This document shows, piece after piece, positions 24,001 to 32,678 of a stretch of DNA of 49,129 nt. A program made the position numbers and the translations under genes. The notes under the pieces are model-generated. The model worked only from the letters and a program-made list of their open reading frames with translations. It ran no database searches and was not told the DNA's origin. Every line of letters begins with the position of its first letter. The stretch's first letter is position 1. The stretch is from NCBI GenBank assembly GCA_902493515.1, contig CABUPE010000017.1:1-49129 (forward strand). Direction: 5' to 3'. The DNA is from an uncultured Collinsella sp. GTDB lineage: Bacteria > Actinomycetota > Coriobacteriia > Coriobacteriales > Coriobacteriaceae.

Positions 24001-24870
24001 ATGGCACAGTCAAATATGACGCGCACGGTGGGGCTTGCGCTCGAGGGAGGCGGCTACCGCGGTATGTATACAGCGGGCGTGCTCGATGTATGGATGGAGC
24101 ACGGTTTGACCTGCGACCATATGGTGGGCGTCTCGGCGGGCGCGGCGTTTGGCTACAACTTTAAATCGCGCCAGATCGGCCGCGCCATTCGCTATAACAA
24201 GGCCTATTGCGCCGACAAGCGCTATGCGAGCGTGACCAGCTGGCTGCGAACCGGCGATATGTACAATGCCGACTTTGCTTATCACGAGGTGCCTATCGAG
24301 CGCGATCCCATCGACTTGGAGGCGTATCGCACCTGTCCCATGCGATTTACGTGCGTGTGTACCGATATCGAGACGGGCAAGGCCGTCTATCACGATCTGC
24401 CGTATGGCGACGAGCGCGATATCGAGTGGATTCGGGCGTCGTCGGCAATTCCCGTGGCGACGCGTCCCGTTGCTATTGACGGGCATAAGTATCTGGATGG
24501 TGGCGTGGCTGATTCTATTCCCAGCGCGTGGCTGTTTGCGCAGGGGTATGACCGCAATATCGTGGTACTCACGCAGCCGGCGGGCTTTGTGAAGCAGCCC
24601 AACAGCGTGATGCCCATGCTGAGGCGCGTGTTCCGTCACTATCCGGAGTTTGTCGCAGCGCTTGAGCACCGGCATGAGGTCTACAATGCCACGCTCGATG
24701 ACCTGACACGTCGCGAGGCTGCCGGCGAGATCTTTGTGGTGCGTCCGAGCGAATCGGTGAAGGTGCCGTCGCTGTGTCGCGAGCCCGATGAACTTGAGCG
24801 CATCTACCAGATTGGTCGCCGCGATGCGGAGGCGACCTTGCCGGCACTGGAGGCATATCTGGCAGGGTAG
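24001..24870 (+). CDS. Patatin-like phospholipase
   Basis: A 289-residue serine hydrolase of the patatin fold. Oxyanion loop GGGYRG at 16-21, nucleophile elbow GVSAG at 43-47 with Ser45, and the dyad Asp in YLDGGVADS. It resembles the RssA/YlbK-type bacterial patatins, probably acting on phospholipids or acyl esters at the membrane. I chose ATG 24001 because GGAG lies 7-8 bases upstream and homology begins soon after; the frame is open further upstream. It is divergent from the EAL remnant. Confidence 0.92.
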   Translation: MAQSNMTRTVGLALEGGGYRGMYTAGVLDVWMEHGLTCDHMVGVSAGAAFGYNFKSRQIGRAIRYNKAYCADKRYASVTSWLRTGDMYNADFAYHEVPIERDPIDLEAYRTCPMRFTCVCTDIETGKAVYHDLPYGDERDIEWIRASSAIPVATRPVAIDGHKYLDGGVADSIPSAWLFAQGYDRNIVVLTQPAGFVKQPNSVMPMLRRVFRHYPEFVAALEHRHEVYNATLDDLTRREAAGEIFVVRPSESVKVPSLCREPDELERIYQIGRRDAEATLPALEAYLAG

Positions 24871-24982
24871 AGGCTGCTGCCGCCATCTCGGCGGAAAGCG
24901 CATCCCGGAATGGAGGCTCAAACTGGGATGTGCTTTCCATTGCTGAAGATATGAAGCTGCGAATCAGCTGCTCGGCCTAGAC

Positions 24983-25678
24983 TTACGCCTGCTGCCAGGT
25001 GTCGACGAGCTCCTTGGCCGCGGCGTAGGGGTCATCGGCGCTGCAGACGGCGCTCACCACGAAAAAGCCGTCGACGCCGGTGGCCTTGAGCTGTGGCAGG
25101 TCGGCCGTCTTGACGCCGCCGCCCACCACGATGGGCACGGGGCTTGCCGCGTGGAGGGCGGCCAGGTCCTCAAAGCTCTTGGTGATGATAGAGCCGTCGG
25201 CCGCGCGTCCGCAGTCGCGCTTGGTCTCGGTCTCGTGGAGTGGGCCGATGCCCAGGTAGTCGACTAGGCTCATGTCGGCGGTCTTGACGTACTCGAGCAT
25301 CTCCTCGCAACGGGCGGAAAGGCCCACGATGGCGTTGGGCCCCAGCAGCTTGCGACAGACCTCGACGGGAATGTCGCTCTGACCCACGTGCACGCCGTCG
25401 ACAGCAATGCCCTGCTCGCGCGCGGCGAGTACGCAGTCCAGGCGGTCGTCAATCAGCAAAGCGACCTGACCGGTCTTGCCGGCCTGTGCGATTGCCTGCG
25501 CGGCGTCGCCGGTCAGCGCAATGATCTCGCGGGCGCTTGCCACCTTGGAGCGCACCTGGATGCAGGTAAAGCCGGCGTCGAGTGCCTGGGCCACCACATC
25601 GCCCACGGGGCGCCCGAGCGTGTTTTCGGGGCCGAGCACCAGATAGGCCGAGATATCAAGGTTGTCGCGGATACTCAT
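24983..25678 (-). CDS. thiE: Thiamine phosphate synthase
   Basis: A 231-residue TIM-barrel enzyme that joins HMP-pyrophosphate to thiazole phosphate to give thiamine phosphate. Conserved elements: the pyrophosphate-binding DDRLDCVLA and GVHVGQSDIPVEV, the DYLGIGPL strand, GGGVKTADL and a terminal GVDGFFVVSAVC. Last gene of the thiM/MTH1187-type/thiE operon; its start overlaps the preceding stop by 4 bases (ATGA), indicating translational coupling. Controlled by the TPP riboswitch at 26922. thiD is not in this window, so HMP phosphorylation is encoded elsewhere. Confidence 0.95.
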   Translation of the reverse strand: MSIRDNLDISAYLVLGPENTLGRPVGDVVAQALDAGFTCIQVRSKVASAREIIALTGDAAQAIAQAGKTGQVALLIDDRLDCVLAAREQGIAVDGVHVGQSDIPVEVCRKLLGPNAIVGLSARCEEMLEYVKTADMSLVDYLGIGPLHETETKRDCGRAADGSIITKSFEDLAALHAASPVPIVVGGGVKTADLPQLKATGVDGFFVVSAVCSADDPYAAAKELVDTWQQA

Positions 25679-26016
25679 CGTGCTTCCTCCTGCTTTTTGA
25701 TCTGTGCTTCCATGCGCTCGAGCTTGCCGGTCATGGTGTCGGTAAATCCGGGCCGAATATCGGCTTTGAGCACGACTTCGGTGCGGATGCCCTTGCTCGC
25801 CAACACAAAGGTTGCGTCGCGCACGACCTGCATGACCTCGTCCCAGTCGCCCTCGATCTCGGTGAACATCGAGGTGGTGCGGTTGGGAAGACCGCTCTCG
25901 CGAATGACGCGCACGACCTCGGCGACCTCGGCGGAAAGCTCATCGCCGGTGCCGCAGGGGGCGATGGCCACGGCGACGAGCGTGTTCATGCCGGTATTGG
26001 TTGCGGGATCGGACAT
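25675..26016 (-). CDS. MTH1187/YkoF-type thiamine-binding protein
   Basis: A 113-residue protein of the MTH1187 family, with the signature opening NTLVAVAIAPCGTG and SGLPNRTTSMFTEIEGDWDEVM in the middle. Relatives bind thiamine or its pyrimidine and often sit in thiamine operons. That context holds here: it lies between thiM and thiE, with GAGGAGG before its start and a 4-base overlap with thiE. It is likely a cytoplasmic binding or carrier protein, not an enzyme. Confidence 0.9.
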   Translation of the reverse strand: MSDPATNTGMNTLVAVAIAPCGTGDELSAEVAEVVRVIRESGLPNRTTSMFTEIEGDWDEVMQVVRDATFVLASKGIRTEVVLKADIRPGFTDTMTGKLERMEAQIKKQEEAR

Positions 26017-26019
26017 GGC

Positions 26020-26859
26020 CTATGCCTCCTCGAGCTCGAGTCGGTTGTCGGCAATGTCCTGGGCGGTTGCGCGGTAGAGTTCGTCGATAAAGGCGACCTT
26101 AAAGCTTGCCGGGGCATCGGCGACAGCGGCGGCACGCGTGCCGGCAACGTTGTAGACGGCGGTGCCGCAGATGGCTGCCGTAAACGGGTCGGCGGCACAG
26201 GCGTACACGGCCAGCACGCCTCCCTGCGAGCAGCCGCAGCCGGTGATTTTGGACATGAGCGGGCTGCCGCCGTGGGACTTGGCCACGGTTGTGCCGTCGG
26301 TGATCAGGTCGACTTCGCCCGAGACCACTACGGCGCCGCCGGTGTAGCGGGCGAGCGCCACGGCGGCATCGCGGGCGGCGTCTACCGTGTCGGTGGTATC
26401 GACACCGCGTACGCGGCTCAGATCGGCTGCTTCGCCCTCAAGACCCCACAGGCCGGCGAGTGCGATGATCTCGGAGGCGTTGCCGCGCACGATGGCGGGC
26501 TTGTACTGCTTGAGCTCGTTTACCAACTGGGTACGCAGGCTGCCGATGCCCAGACCAACCGGATCGAGCACCCAAGGCTTGCCGGCGTCGTGTGCCGCCT
26601 TGGCCGCGCGGGGAATTGTCTGCTCGTAGATGGGGAAGAGCGTGCCCATGTTGAGATAGATGGCACCGCCGCCGGCAACGAGCGCCTCGCCCTCGTCGGG
26701 CAGATAGACCATAGCGGCCGAACCGCCCACGGCGAGCTGCGCGTTGGCGACAAAGTCGATCGTCACCGTGTTGGTGATGGAACCGGCCATCGGATTGGTG
26801 GCGCGAATCTCCTCCACGGCCTTGACCATATGTTGCTTAAGCTGTTCCGAATCAATCAC
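26020..26859 (-). CDS. thiM: Hydroxyethylthiazole kinase
   Basis: A ribokinase-fold enzyme that phosphorylates salvaged hydroxyethylthiazole for ThiE. The protein of 279 residues starts at a GTG 26859 after AAGGAGG; upstream codons to 26973 belong to the riboswitch leader. Conserved elements are NPMAGSITNTVTIDFVANA, the VLDPVGLG strand, AIVRGNASEI, and GCGCSQGG, whose Cys matches the catalytic GTGC motif. First gene of the operon; transcription is set by the TPP riboswitch and terminator directly upstream. Confidence 0.95.
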   Translation of the reverse strand: MIDSEQLKQHMVKAVEEIRATNPMAGSITNTVTIDFVANAQLAVGGSAAMVYLPDEGEALVAGGGAIYLNMGTLFPIYEQTIPRAAKAAHDAGKPWVLDPVGLGIGSLRTQLVNELKQYKPAIVRGNASEIIALAGLWGLEGEAADLSRVRGVDTTDTVDAARDAAVALARYTGGAVVVSGEVDLITDGTTVAKSHGGSPLMSKITGCGCSQGGVLAVYACAADPFTAAICGTAVYNVAGTRAAAVADAPASFKVAFIDELYRATAQDIADNRLELEEA

Positions 26860-26881
26860 TGCACATGCCTCCTTGGCATAG

Positions 26882-26912
26882 AAAAGGGGCGCTGTGCATA
26901 GACAGCGCCCCT
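26882..26912 (-). terminator. Riboswitch expression-platform terminator
   Basis: A perfect 11-bp stem (AGGGGCGCTGT / ACAGCGCCCCT) with a 6-base loop, followed on the minus strand by TTTT. It sits between the TPP aptamer and the thiM start, so ligand binding would favour premature termination. Confidence 0.9.
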
Positions 26913-26921
26913 GTAAAGGCG

Positions 26922-27016
26922 GCATGCTCCCTACGCCAGCATTAACTGACAGGTTCAAAGGATTGGGCCCCATGCCCTCTCAGCCTTGTGGTTTGCACCG
27001 CCGGCACTCCCGCATC
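26922..27016 (-). ncRNA. TPP riboswitch (THI element) before thiM
   Basis: On the minus strand the conserved aptamer elements appear in order: GGGAGTGCCGG, the pyrimidine-sensing GGCTGAGAGGG (CTGAGA at 26978-26983), TTTGAACCTGT, and GCTGGCGTAGGGAGCAT. P1 is formed by ATGC/GCAT at 27012-27015 and 26924-26927. Established THI-box consensus; the downstream terminator and thiM complete the attenuator. It senses thiamine pyrophosphate and lowers operon expression when thiamine is plentiful. Confidence 0.95.
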
Positions 27017-27042
27017 GAATCTGTTGCTCCCTATACTAGCGC

Positions 27043-27144
27043 ACCTGCCAAATAGGGACAGGTTTATTTTGGTAGGTGGCAACAGGGGCGTTGCATTTTC
27101 CCAGATAAAACCTGTCAAAATAAACCTGTCCCTTATTGGCAGGT
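27043..27144. repeat. Long GGGAC-type inverted repeat
   Basis: Two 29-base arms with two mismatches (ACCTGCCAAATAGGGACAGG at 27043 and its relative at 27116-27144) enclose a 44-base loop carrying GGTAGGTGGC and CCCAGATAAAACC. It lies between the riboswitch promoter side and the HAD gene and shares its arm and inner loop with the partial copy at 5275. It may separate two transcription units. Confidence 0.85.
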
Positions 27145-27181
27145 CGTTACAATGGTTACGGTGAAAATGACGGGGGACTCT

Positions 27182-28090
27182 ATGATCAAACTTGTGCTGA
27201 CCGATATGGACGATACGCTGATTCCAGCCGGGCATGATGGCGCCAGCGACTATGCCATCGAAGGCATTCATGCCATGCAGGCGGCGGGTCTGCACTTTGG
27301 TCCGGTTTCGGGTCGTCAGCCGTCCGCGATGGGCTGGATGTTCCGCAATCGCTCCGAGTGCTTCTCGACCGGTGCGTTTTGCAACGGCCAGGTGATGTTT
27401 GTCGATGGCGAAGTAGTCGCTTCGCGCGCAATCGACAACGATGCCCTTATGCGCTTAGCCGATTATTTTGAACAGGAGACCGACGATACGTACTTGAAGG
27501 TCTACCGTCTGGGTGATGACTTTTGGGACAACGACGCCTATTGCGTGACAAGCGATCCCGAGCGCGTGCGTCGCGCCATGGAGTCAGGCGGCAACGCGTG
27601 GCTCAAGGGCGAAGAGGCTCCCTGTCGTCCTGTCGTTGACGATGCCCCGGTATACAAGGCGAATATCTGGAGTGCCCGTTCGCGCGAGGAGCTCGCCGAG
27701 CTGCGCGAGCGTGTTGCCGCTGAGGTGCCGGAGCTCTCGCTCGTGTTTCCCAACAACCGCGTGCGCCTGTTCGACGTTCTTCCGACCGGCTGGGACAAGG
27801 GCTGCGCTGCGCTGGAGCTGGCGCGTGCTTTGGGCCTGATGCCCGACGAGGTGGCCGTATTCGGCGATTCCGATAACGATTTGCCCATGATCGATGCCGT
27901 TCCCAACTCCGTTGCAGTCGCCAATGCCAACGAGGCCGTCACGGCTGCCGCACGCTGGCATATCGGCGCTGCGGCAGATGATGCGGTTGCCGGGGCTCTG
28001 CATCAGATTGCCGCCTGCGCCGCGACGGGGGAGATGCCGTCGTTTATGAGCCAAATGGACACGGCGGGTTTCGACGTCACAAACGTCTAG
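27182..28090 (+). CDS. HAD-superfamily (Cof-type) sugar/nucleotide phosphatase
   Basis: A 302-residue type IIB HAD hydrolase. Motif I DMDDT at 8-12 has the nucleophile Asp8 and Asp10. Motif II is near SGRQPS, and the KG motif III is in WDKGCAALEL. Motif IV FGDSDNDLPMI binds magnesium. The substrate is probably a sugar phosphate or phosphorylated cofactor and cannot be told from sequence. The ATG 27182 (after GGGGGAC) is preferred; the frame is open ten codons earlier. It is 10 bases from the LysR gene, so co-transcription is likely. Confidence 0.9.
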   Translation: MIKLVLTDMDDTLIPAGHDGASDYAIEGIHAMQAAGLHFGPVSGRQPSAMGWMFRNRSECFSTGAFCNGQVMFVDGEVVASRAIDNDALMRLADYFEQETDDTYLKVYRLGDDFWDNDAYCVTSDPERVRRAMESGGNAWLKGEEAPCRPVVDDAPVYKANIWSARSREELAELRERVAAEVPELSLVFPNNRVRLFDVLPTGWDKGCAALELARALGLMPDEVAVFGDSDNDLPMIDAVPNSVAVANANEAVTAAARWHIGAAADDAVAGALHQIAACAATGEMPSFMSQMDTAGFDVTNV

Positions 28091-28100
28091 GGAGAAAGCC

Positions 28101-28997
28101 ATGAAGCTCCAGCAACTCAGATATGTCGTCAAAGTTGCCGAATGCGGCAGCATCACCGAGGCCTCGCGCCGGCTCTTTGTGTCGCAGCCTTCGATTACCG
28201 CGTCGATCCGCGATCTCGAAAACGAGATGGGTGTGCATATCTTTGAGCGCACCAACAAGGGTGTCATTGTGTCCGAGGAAGGCGAGACCTTCTTGGGGTA
28301 CGCGCGCCAGGTGCTCGACCAGGCCGACCTGCTCGAGGGCAAGTACAAAGGTACGTCCGAGCAGGTGCCGCACTTTAGTGTGAGCTGCCAGCATTATTCC
28401 TTTGCCGTTAATGCGTTTGTCGATGTGATCCGCGAGTTCGATGCCGCGCGCTACGACTTTACCCTGCGCGAGGAGCAGACCCACGAAATTATCGAGGATG
28501 TCGCGCATATGAAAAGCGAACTCGGCATCCTGTATCTGTCGGAGCACAATCGCGAGGTCATCGAGCGCATGCTTGCCGCCAACGAGCTCGTGTTCGAAGG
28601 GCTCTTCTGCGCCACGCCGCATGTCTTCGTCTGCGCCGACCATCCGCTGGCGGGCCGCTCCAGCGTGACGCTCGAGGATCTGGAAGACTACCCGTTCCTG
28701 TCCTACGAGCAGGGCAGCTACAACTCGTTTTACTATTCCGAGGAGCTGACCTCGACGTTCGAGCGTCGCAAAAATATCCGCGTGCGCGACCGTGCGACGT
28801 TGTTCAATTTGGCCATGGGCCTCAACGGCTACACGGTATGCTCGGGCGTGATCAGCCACGAGCTCAACGGCCCCGGCATTATCTCGATTCCGCTCGACGT
28901 GGACGAGTACATGGAGATTGGCATCATCACGCGCAAGAACACGACGCTCACGCGCTACGGTCGGGCCTATATCGACGCGATTCGTCAGCATATCTAG
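28101..28997 (+). CDS. LysR-family transcriptional regulator next to the MetE-like gene
   Basis: A 298-residue regulator. The N-terminal wHTH (CGSITEASRRLFVSQPSITASI) and long linker helix are standard. The effector domain carries FLSYEQGSYNSFYYSEELTS and a C-terminal ISHELNGPGIISIPLD. It lies 155 bp before, and on the same strand as, the MetE-like methyltransferase gene, and behind the HAD gene. LysR proteins next to methionine genes (MetR, CmbR-like) often bind just upstream of them; a 14-bp palindrome at 29099 is a candidate site. The link to sulfur or methionine control is inference. Confidence 0.9.
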   Translation: MKLQQLRYVVKVAECGSITEASRRLFVSQPSITASIRDLENEMGVHIFERTNKGVIVSEEGETFLGYARQVLDQADLLEGKYKGTSEQVPHFSVSCQHYSFAVNAFVDVIREFDAARYDFTLREEQTHEIIEDVAHMKSELGILYLSEHNREVIERMLAANELVFEGLFCATPHVFVCADHPLAGRSSVTLEDLEDYPFLSYEQGSYNSFYYSEELTSTFERRKNIRVRDRATLFNLAMGLNGYTVCSGVISHELNGPGIISIPLDVDEYMEIGIITRKNTTLTRYGRAYIDAIRQHI

Positions 28998-29098
28998 GCT
29001 GCTGTGCTCCGCACGGTTCAAGTCTCTTTATGACAGTCCAGACTGGTATAGGAAGTATCTATATCAAACTGTTATAAACGTATATTTTACGATGACCA

Positions 29099-29112
29099 TA
29101 TGAGCGCTCATA
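29099..29112. promoter_or_regulatory. Palindrome before the MetE-like gene
   Basis: TATGAGCGCTCATA, a perfect 14-bp palindrome, lies 41 bases before the start of the MetE-like gene, downstream of a TATAAACGTATATTT stretch that could hold a -10 box. Candidate binding site for the adjacent LysR regulator; unproven. Confidence 0.4.
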
Positions 29113-29152
29113 CTCTGTCCCAGTAAAGCAACCAATGCAAAGGGAGATACCT

Positions 29153-30286
29153 ATGAGCACTTCGATTCAACCGAACGCGCCGTTTCGCGCCGATATCGTC
29201 GGCAGTTTTCTTCGTCCGCAGGCTGTAAAGGATGCCCGTGCCGCCTATGTCGCGGGTAAACTCGACGCTTCCGGCCTTAAGGCCGTCGAGGACGAGGCCA
29301 TCCGCGACTTAGTGGCCAAGCAGAAGGCTGCCGGCCTGCAGGTGATTACCGATGGCGAGTTCCGCCGCAGCTACTGGCACCTCGATTTTATGTGGGGACT
29401 CAACGGCATTGAGCGCCGCGCCTCGCGCACGGGCTACATGTTTCACGATGAGGAGACTACCGCCGACACCGCCGCGGTAACCGGTCCCATTAGCGGCGAG
29501 AACCATCCGTTCGTCGAGCACTTCAAATTTGTCAAGTCGCTCGAGGGTGAGGGCCAGATCGCGCGCCAGACCATTCCGGCGCCGATCCAGACGTTCTCCG
29601 AAGTCACACTCGACCGCTGTGATGGCCAGCAGGAGAGCCTGCGTGCCGTCTATAAGACCGACGAAGAGCTCGCCGATGCCATTGCCGTAGCATACCGCAC
29701 CGTGATTGCCGACCTGTATGCCGCGGGCTGCCGCAACATCCAATTTGATGACTGCACCTGGGGCATCTATTGCGATACCGACTTTGTGTCCAAGACCGGC
29801 ATGAGTCCGGTTAACCTGCAAAAGGTGAGCGAGCTGGGCGTGGCGCTCAACAATGCTGCCATCGCGGGCAAGCCCGACGATCTGGTTATCAACACGCACG
29901 TGTGCCGCGGCAACTATCACTCCACGTATGCCTTCGAGGGTGGTTACGATCCCATTGCACCGTACCTGTTTGCGCACGAGGATGTCGACGCGTTCTACCT
30001 TGAGTTCGATACGCCGCGCGCCGGTGGCTTTGAGCCGCTCAAGTATGTTGCTCCCGGCAAGAAGGTCGTGCTGGGCCTGGTGACCACCAAGGCCGCTGAG
30101 CTCGAGGACGAGGATGCCATCGTCGAACGTATCCACGAGGCCGCAAAGTATGTGCCGCTCGAGAACCTGTACCTGTCGCCCCAGTGCGGCTTTGCCAGCT
30201 GTGAGATTGGCAACAAACTGACCGAGGACGAACAGTGGGCAAAGATCGCGCTGGTCAAGCGCATTTCCGAGCGCGTTTGGAAGTAA
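29153..30286 (+). CDS. Cobalamin-independent methionine synthase-like (YxjG/YxjH) protein
   Basis: A 377-residue TIM-barrel protein related to the C-terminal catalytic half of MetE. The zinc-binding His and Cys are in NTHVCRGN and a further Cys in SPQCGF, as in MetE. FRADIVGSFLRP at the start and YDPIAPYLFAHEDVDAFYLEFDTPRAG are characteristic of the YxjG/YxjH subgroup, which can use small methyl donors such as methyltetrahydrofolate monoglutamate or methylthio-compounds. ATG 29153 follows AAAGGGAG. Its upstream neighbour is a LysR regulator. The methyl donor is undetermined. Confidence 0.9.
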   Translation: MSTSIQPNAPFRADIVGSFLRPQAVKDARAAYVAGKLDASGLKAVEDEAIRDLVAKQKAAGLQVITDGEFRRSYWHLDFMWGLNGIERRASRTGYMFHDEETTADTAAVTGPISGENHPFVEHFKFVKSLEGEGQIARQTIPAPIQTFSEVTLDRCDGQQESLRAVYKTDEELADAIAVAYRTVIADLYAAGCRNIQFDDCTWGIYCDTDFVSKTGMSPVNLQKVSELGVALNNAAIAGKPDDLVINTHVCRGNYHSTYAFEGGYDPIAPYLFAHEDVDAFYLEFDTPRAGGFEPLKYVAPGKKVVLGLVTTKAAELEDEDAIVERIHEAAKYVPLENLYLSPQCGFASCEIGNKLTEDEQWAKIALVKRISERVWK

Positions 30287-30409
30287 CGCTACCGTTTGCA
30301 GGTGACGGCGCGTGCGAGACATGGCGTATCACGTACAATGGTTCGGATCGTATCGTTCGGGCAGGTTATCCGATATGCCTGATCGCCCTTCCATCATGAA
30401 AGGACTTCC

Positions 30410-31744
30410 ATGTCCCAATCCTCGACGCCCGCCGTCACCGATGCCATCTACGATGCATCGTCGCTCGGCCGCCCGCGCATGTTTGTGTTGGGTTTGCAAC
30501 ACATGTTTGCGATGTTCGGAGCCACGGTGCTCGTGCCTGTGCTCACCGGCCTTTCCGTTTCGGCGACGCTTCTGTTCGCCGGCATCGGCACGCTGCTGTT
30601 TCATTTTCTATCGCGCGGTAAGGTGCCCGCGTTTCTGGGCTCGTCGTTTGCCTTTATCGCGGGTTATGCCGCCATTGCACCCAACGGCGAGGCCGAGCTT
30701 TTGCCCTACGCCTGCCTGGGCGTTGCCTGCGCCGGCCTGCTCTATCCGGTGCTGGCGGCGCTGTTCCGCGCATTTGGCGCCAAGCGTGTCATGCGCTTCT
30801 TTCCGCCGGTGGTGACCGGCCCCATCGTCATTTCCATCGGCCTGATCCTGGCGAGCTCTGCCATTGCCAACTGCCAGACCAACTGGCTTGTTGCCGTTGT
30901 CGCTGTGGCCGTGATCGTCATCTGCAACATCTGGGGCCGCGGCATGGTCAAGATCGTGCCGATTTTGCTGGGCGTTGTGGTGAGCTATGCTGTCGCGGCG
31001 GTGCTGGGCGAGGTTGACTTTTCGGGCGTTGCCGCCGCTCCGTGGGTCGGTCTGCCCATCGTGTGGGACAACACCGTGTTTGCGCTCTTTGGCCCGCAGT
31101 TCGATAGCGGTCTTGCCACGACGGCTATCATCACCATCATGCCGCTGGCCTTTGCGACCATGATTGAGCACATTGGCGATATCTCCGCCATTGGCTCTAC
31201 CTGCGAACGCAATTACATTGCCGATCCCGGTCTGCACCGTACCCTGCTCGGCGATGGCCTGGCGACCATCTTGGCGTCGCTCTTTGGCGCTCCGGCCAAC
31301 ACCACGTATGGCGAGAACACCGGCGTGCTTGCGCTTACGCGTGTGTTCGACCCGCGTGTGATTCGCATTGCCGCCTGCTGCGCCATCGTGCTTTCGTTCT
31401 GCCCCAAGTTCGCGGCTGTCATTGCGGCCATGCCGGCGTGTGTGATCGGCGGTGTGTCGCTCGTGCTCTACGGCATGATCAGCGCTGTGGGCGTCCGCAA
31501 CCTCATCGAGAACCAGGTCGATTTCCAGAACAACCGCAACGTGCTGGTTGCCGCGCTGGTGCTCGTGCTTTCGCTCGGCATCGCGTACAGCACCGCCGGC
31601 GCCATCGTGTTGGAGCTGGGCGGCGTGACCATTTCGCTGTCCGGCATTGCCGTGGGCTCACTGGTGGGCATTGTGCTCAACGCCATCCTGCCGGGTAACG
31701 ACTTTGAGTTTGATGTCTCCGAGCTTGAGGAGGCTGCTGAGTAG
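30410..31744 (+). CDS. uraA: Uracil/xanthine permease, NCS2 family
   Basis: A 444-residue membrane transporter of the NCS2 (NAT) family with about 14 hydrophobic segments. The loop between segments 7 and 8 and the signature region TTYGENTGVLALTRVFD match uracil permeases (UraA-like, with TTYGENIGV-type pattern). It probably imports uracil with protons. The C-terminal tail is acidic. AAAGGAC precedes the ATG, and a strong terminator follows at 31770. It is alone on this strand. Confidence 0.9.
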   Translation: MSQSSTPAVTDAIYDASSLGRPRMFVLGLQHMFAMFGATVLVPVLTGLSVSATLLFAGIGTLLFHFLSRGKVPAFLGSSFAFIAGYAAIAPNGEAELLPYACLGVACAGLLYPVLAALFRAFGAKRVMRFFPPVVTGPIVISIGLILASSAIANCQTNWLVAVVAVAVIVICNIWGRGMVKIVPILLGVVVSYAVAAVLGEVDFSGVAAAPWVGLPIVWDNTVFALFGPQFDSGLATTAIITIMPLAFATMIEHIGDISAIGSTCERNYIADPGLHRTLLGDGLATILASLFGAPANTTYGENTGVLALTRVFDPRVIRIAACCAIVLSFCPKFAAVIAAMPACVIGGVSLVLYGMISAVGVRNLIENQVDFQNNRNVLVAALVLVLSLGIAYSTAGAIVLELGGVTISLSGIAVGSLVGIVLNAILPGNDFEFDVSELEEAAE

Positions 31745-31769
31745 CAGCTGCGTTCAGCTAAAACAAGAT

Positions 31770-31807
31770 ATGGTGCCCATGCGTATATGCGTGTGGGCAC
31801 CATTTTT
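31770..31807. terminator. Terminator after uraA
   Basis: A 10-bp stem (ATGGTGCCCA / TGGGCACCAT) with extra inner pairing around ATGCGTATATGCGT is followed by TTTTT on the plus strand. Its right end overlaps the stop of the convergent esterase gene at 31806. Confidence 0.92.
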
Positions 31808-32471
31808 AATGTGTCAGTATCCAGTGGATGCCGCGGGCCATGCGTAAGTCGGTTTGGGCAAAGTGATTGCCGGGGTTGAGCTCCAGCGTTGTTGGAATGC
31901 CGCGCTCGACGAGCAACGCTTCCATCGCGCGTGTGTCGTCGAGTACATGCCGCATCATGCGGTTGGGCGTCTTGGTTTCCTTTTTGCCGAGTGACAGGTA
32001 GACGGCTTGCGGGCTGCCGGCAAAAGGGGCCGTGCTGGCACGGTCGACAAAGTCGGGAAACCATAGCGACCCCGATGCGCTCGCGGCGCGGTCAAAGGCG
32101 TCGGTTTGCCAGAGGGACCAGAGTGCGAAGAGGCCCGCGAGCGAGTAGCCGGCAATGCCGCGCCAGGTGGGCGGCTGAGGAAGCGACGACTCGACCTGGG
32201 GGATTATCTGATTCAGCAGCTCATCAAGAAAATCGGCAGCTTGGCCGCCGAAAGGCTCGGCATCGCGTACGGTCCCGTCGCATGCCCAGGGGCTCAGCTC
32301 GCGATTCCAATCGAGCCCGCCAATGGTGACGAGGGCGAATGGCGGACAGTCGAGCTCTCGGCAACACTTATAAACCTCGCTGCCGTCGCCCACGACCACA
32401 GGAAGGTAGATGACAGGCGCGCTTTCCGTATGATTCGAATAAACGGTTATCTGCTTTTGATGCGCTTCCAT
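31806..32471 (-). CDS. Alpha/beta-hydrolase, enterochelin-esterase-like
   Basis: A 221-residue serine esterase of the BesA/YbbA (siderophore esterase/putative hydrolase) group. The nucleophile elbow GYSLAG is at 108-113 with Ser110. The acid and the base His in LNPGNHF appear near the end. N-terminal VYLP-like strands follow a short start. Family members hydrolyse trilactone siderophores or other esters; the actual substrate is unknown. No signal peptide, so it is cytoplasmic. It is the only gene on this strand before the surface-protein block. Confidence 0.82.
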   Translation of the reverse strand: MEAHQKQITVYSNHTESAPVIYLPVVVGDGSEVYKCCRELDCPPFALVTIGGLDWNRELSPWACDGTVRDAEPFGGQAADFLDELLNQIIPQVESSLPQPPTWRGIAGYSLAGLFALWSLWQTDAFDRAASASGSLWFPDFVDRASTAPFAGSPQAVYLSLGKKETKTPNRMMRHVLDDTRAMEALLVERGIPTTLELNPGNHFAQTDLRMARGIHWILTH

Positions 32472-32583
32472 GACGGGCTTCTCTCAGTGTTGTGATATCG
32501 GCAGCCCCAATTGTCGCACGCCAGCGTATGCCGGTTGGGCTAGACCAAAGACAATCTCGTGCATCCCCTGCGGACGCATATGG

Positions 32584-32621
32584 AAAACGCCACCGCCGGA
32601 GGGGAGCTCGGCGGTGGCGTT
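32584..32621 (-). terminator. Terminator after the surface-protein genes
   Basis: A perfect 13-bp stem (AACGCCACCGCCG and complement) with a 10-base loop is followed on the minus strand by TTTTCC. It lies 58 bases past the stop of the second surface-protein gene. The adjoining 32472-32583 stretch shows no gene. Confidence 0.85.
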
Positions 32622-32678
32622 GTTAAACGGTGCTGGGGCTCGGGGCCTTCGCGGGAGCTGCCATGTGCGCAGAGGCGT

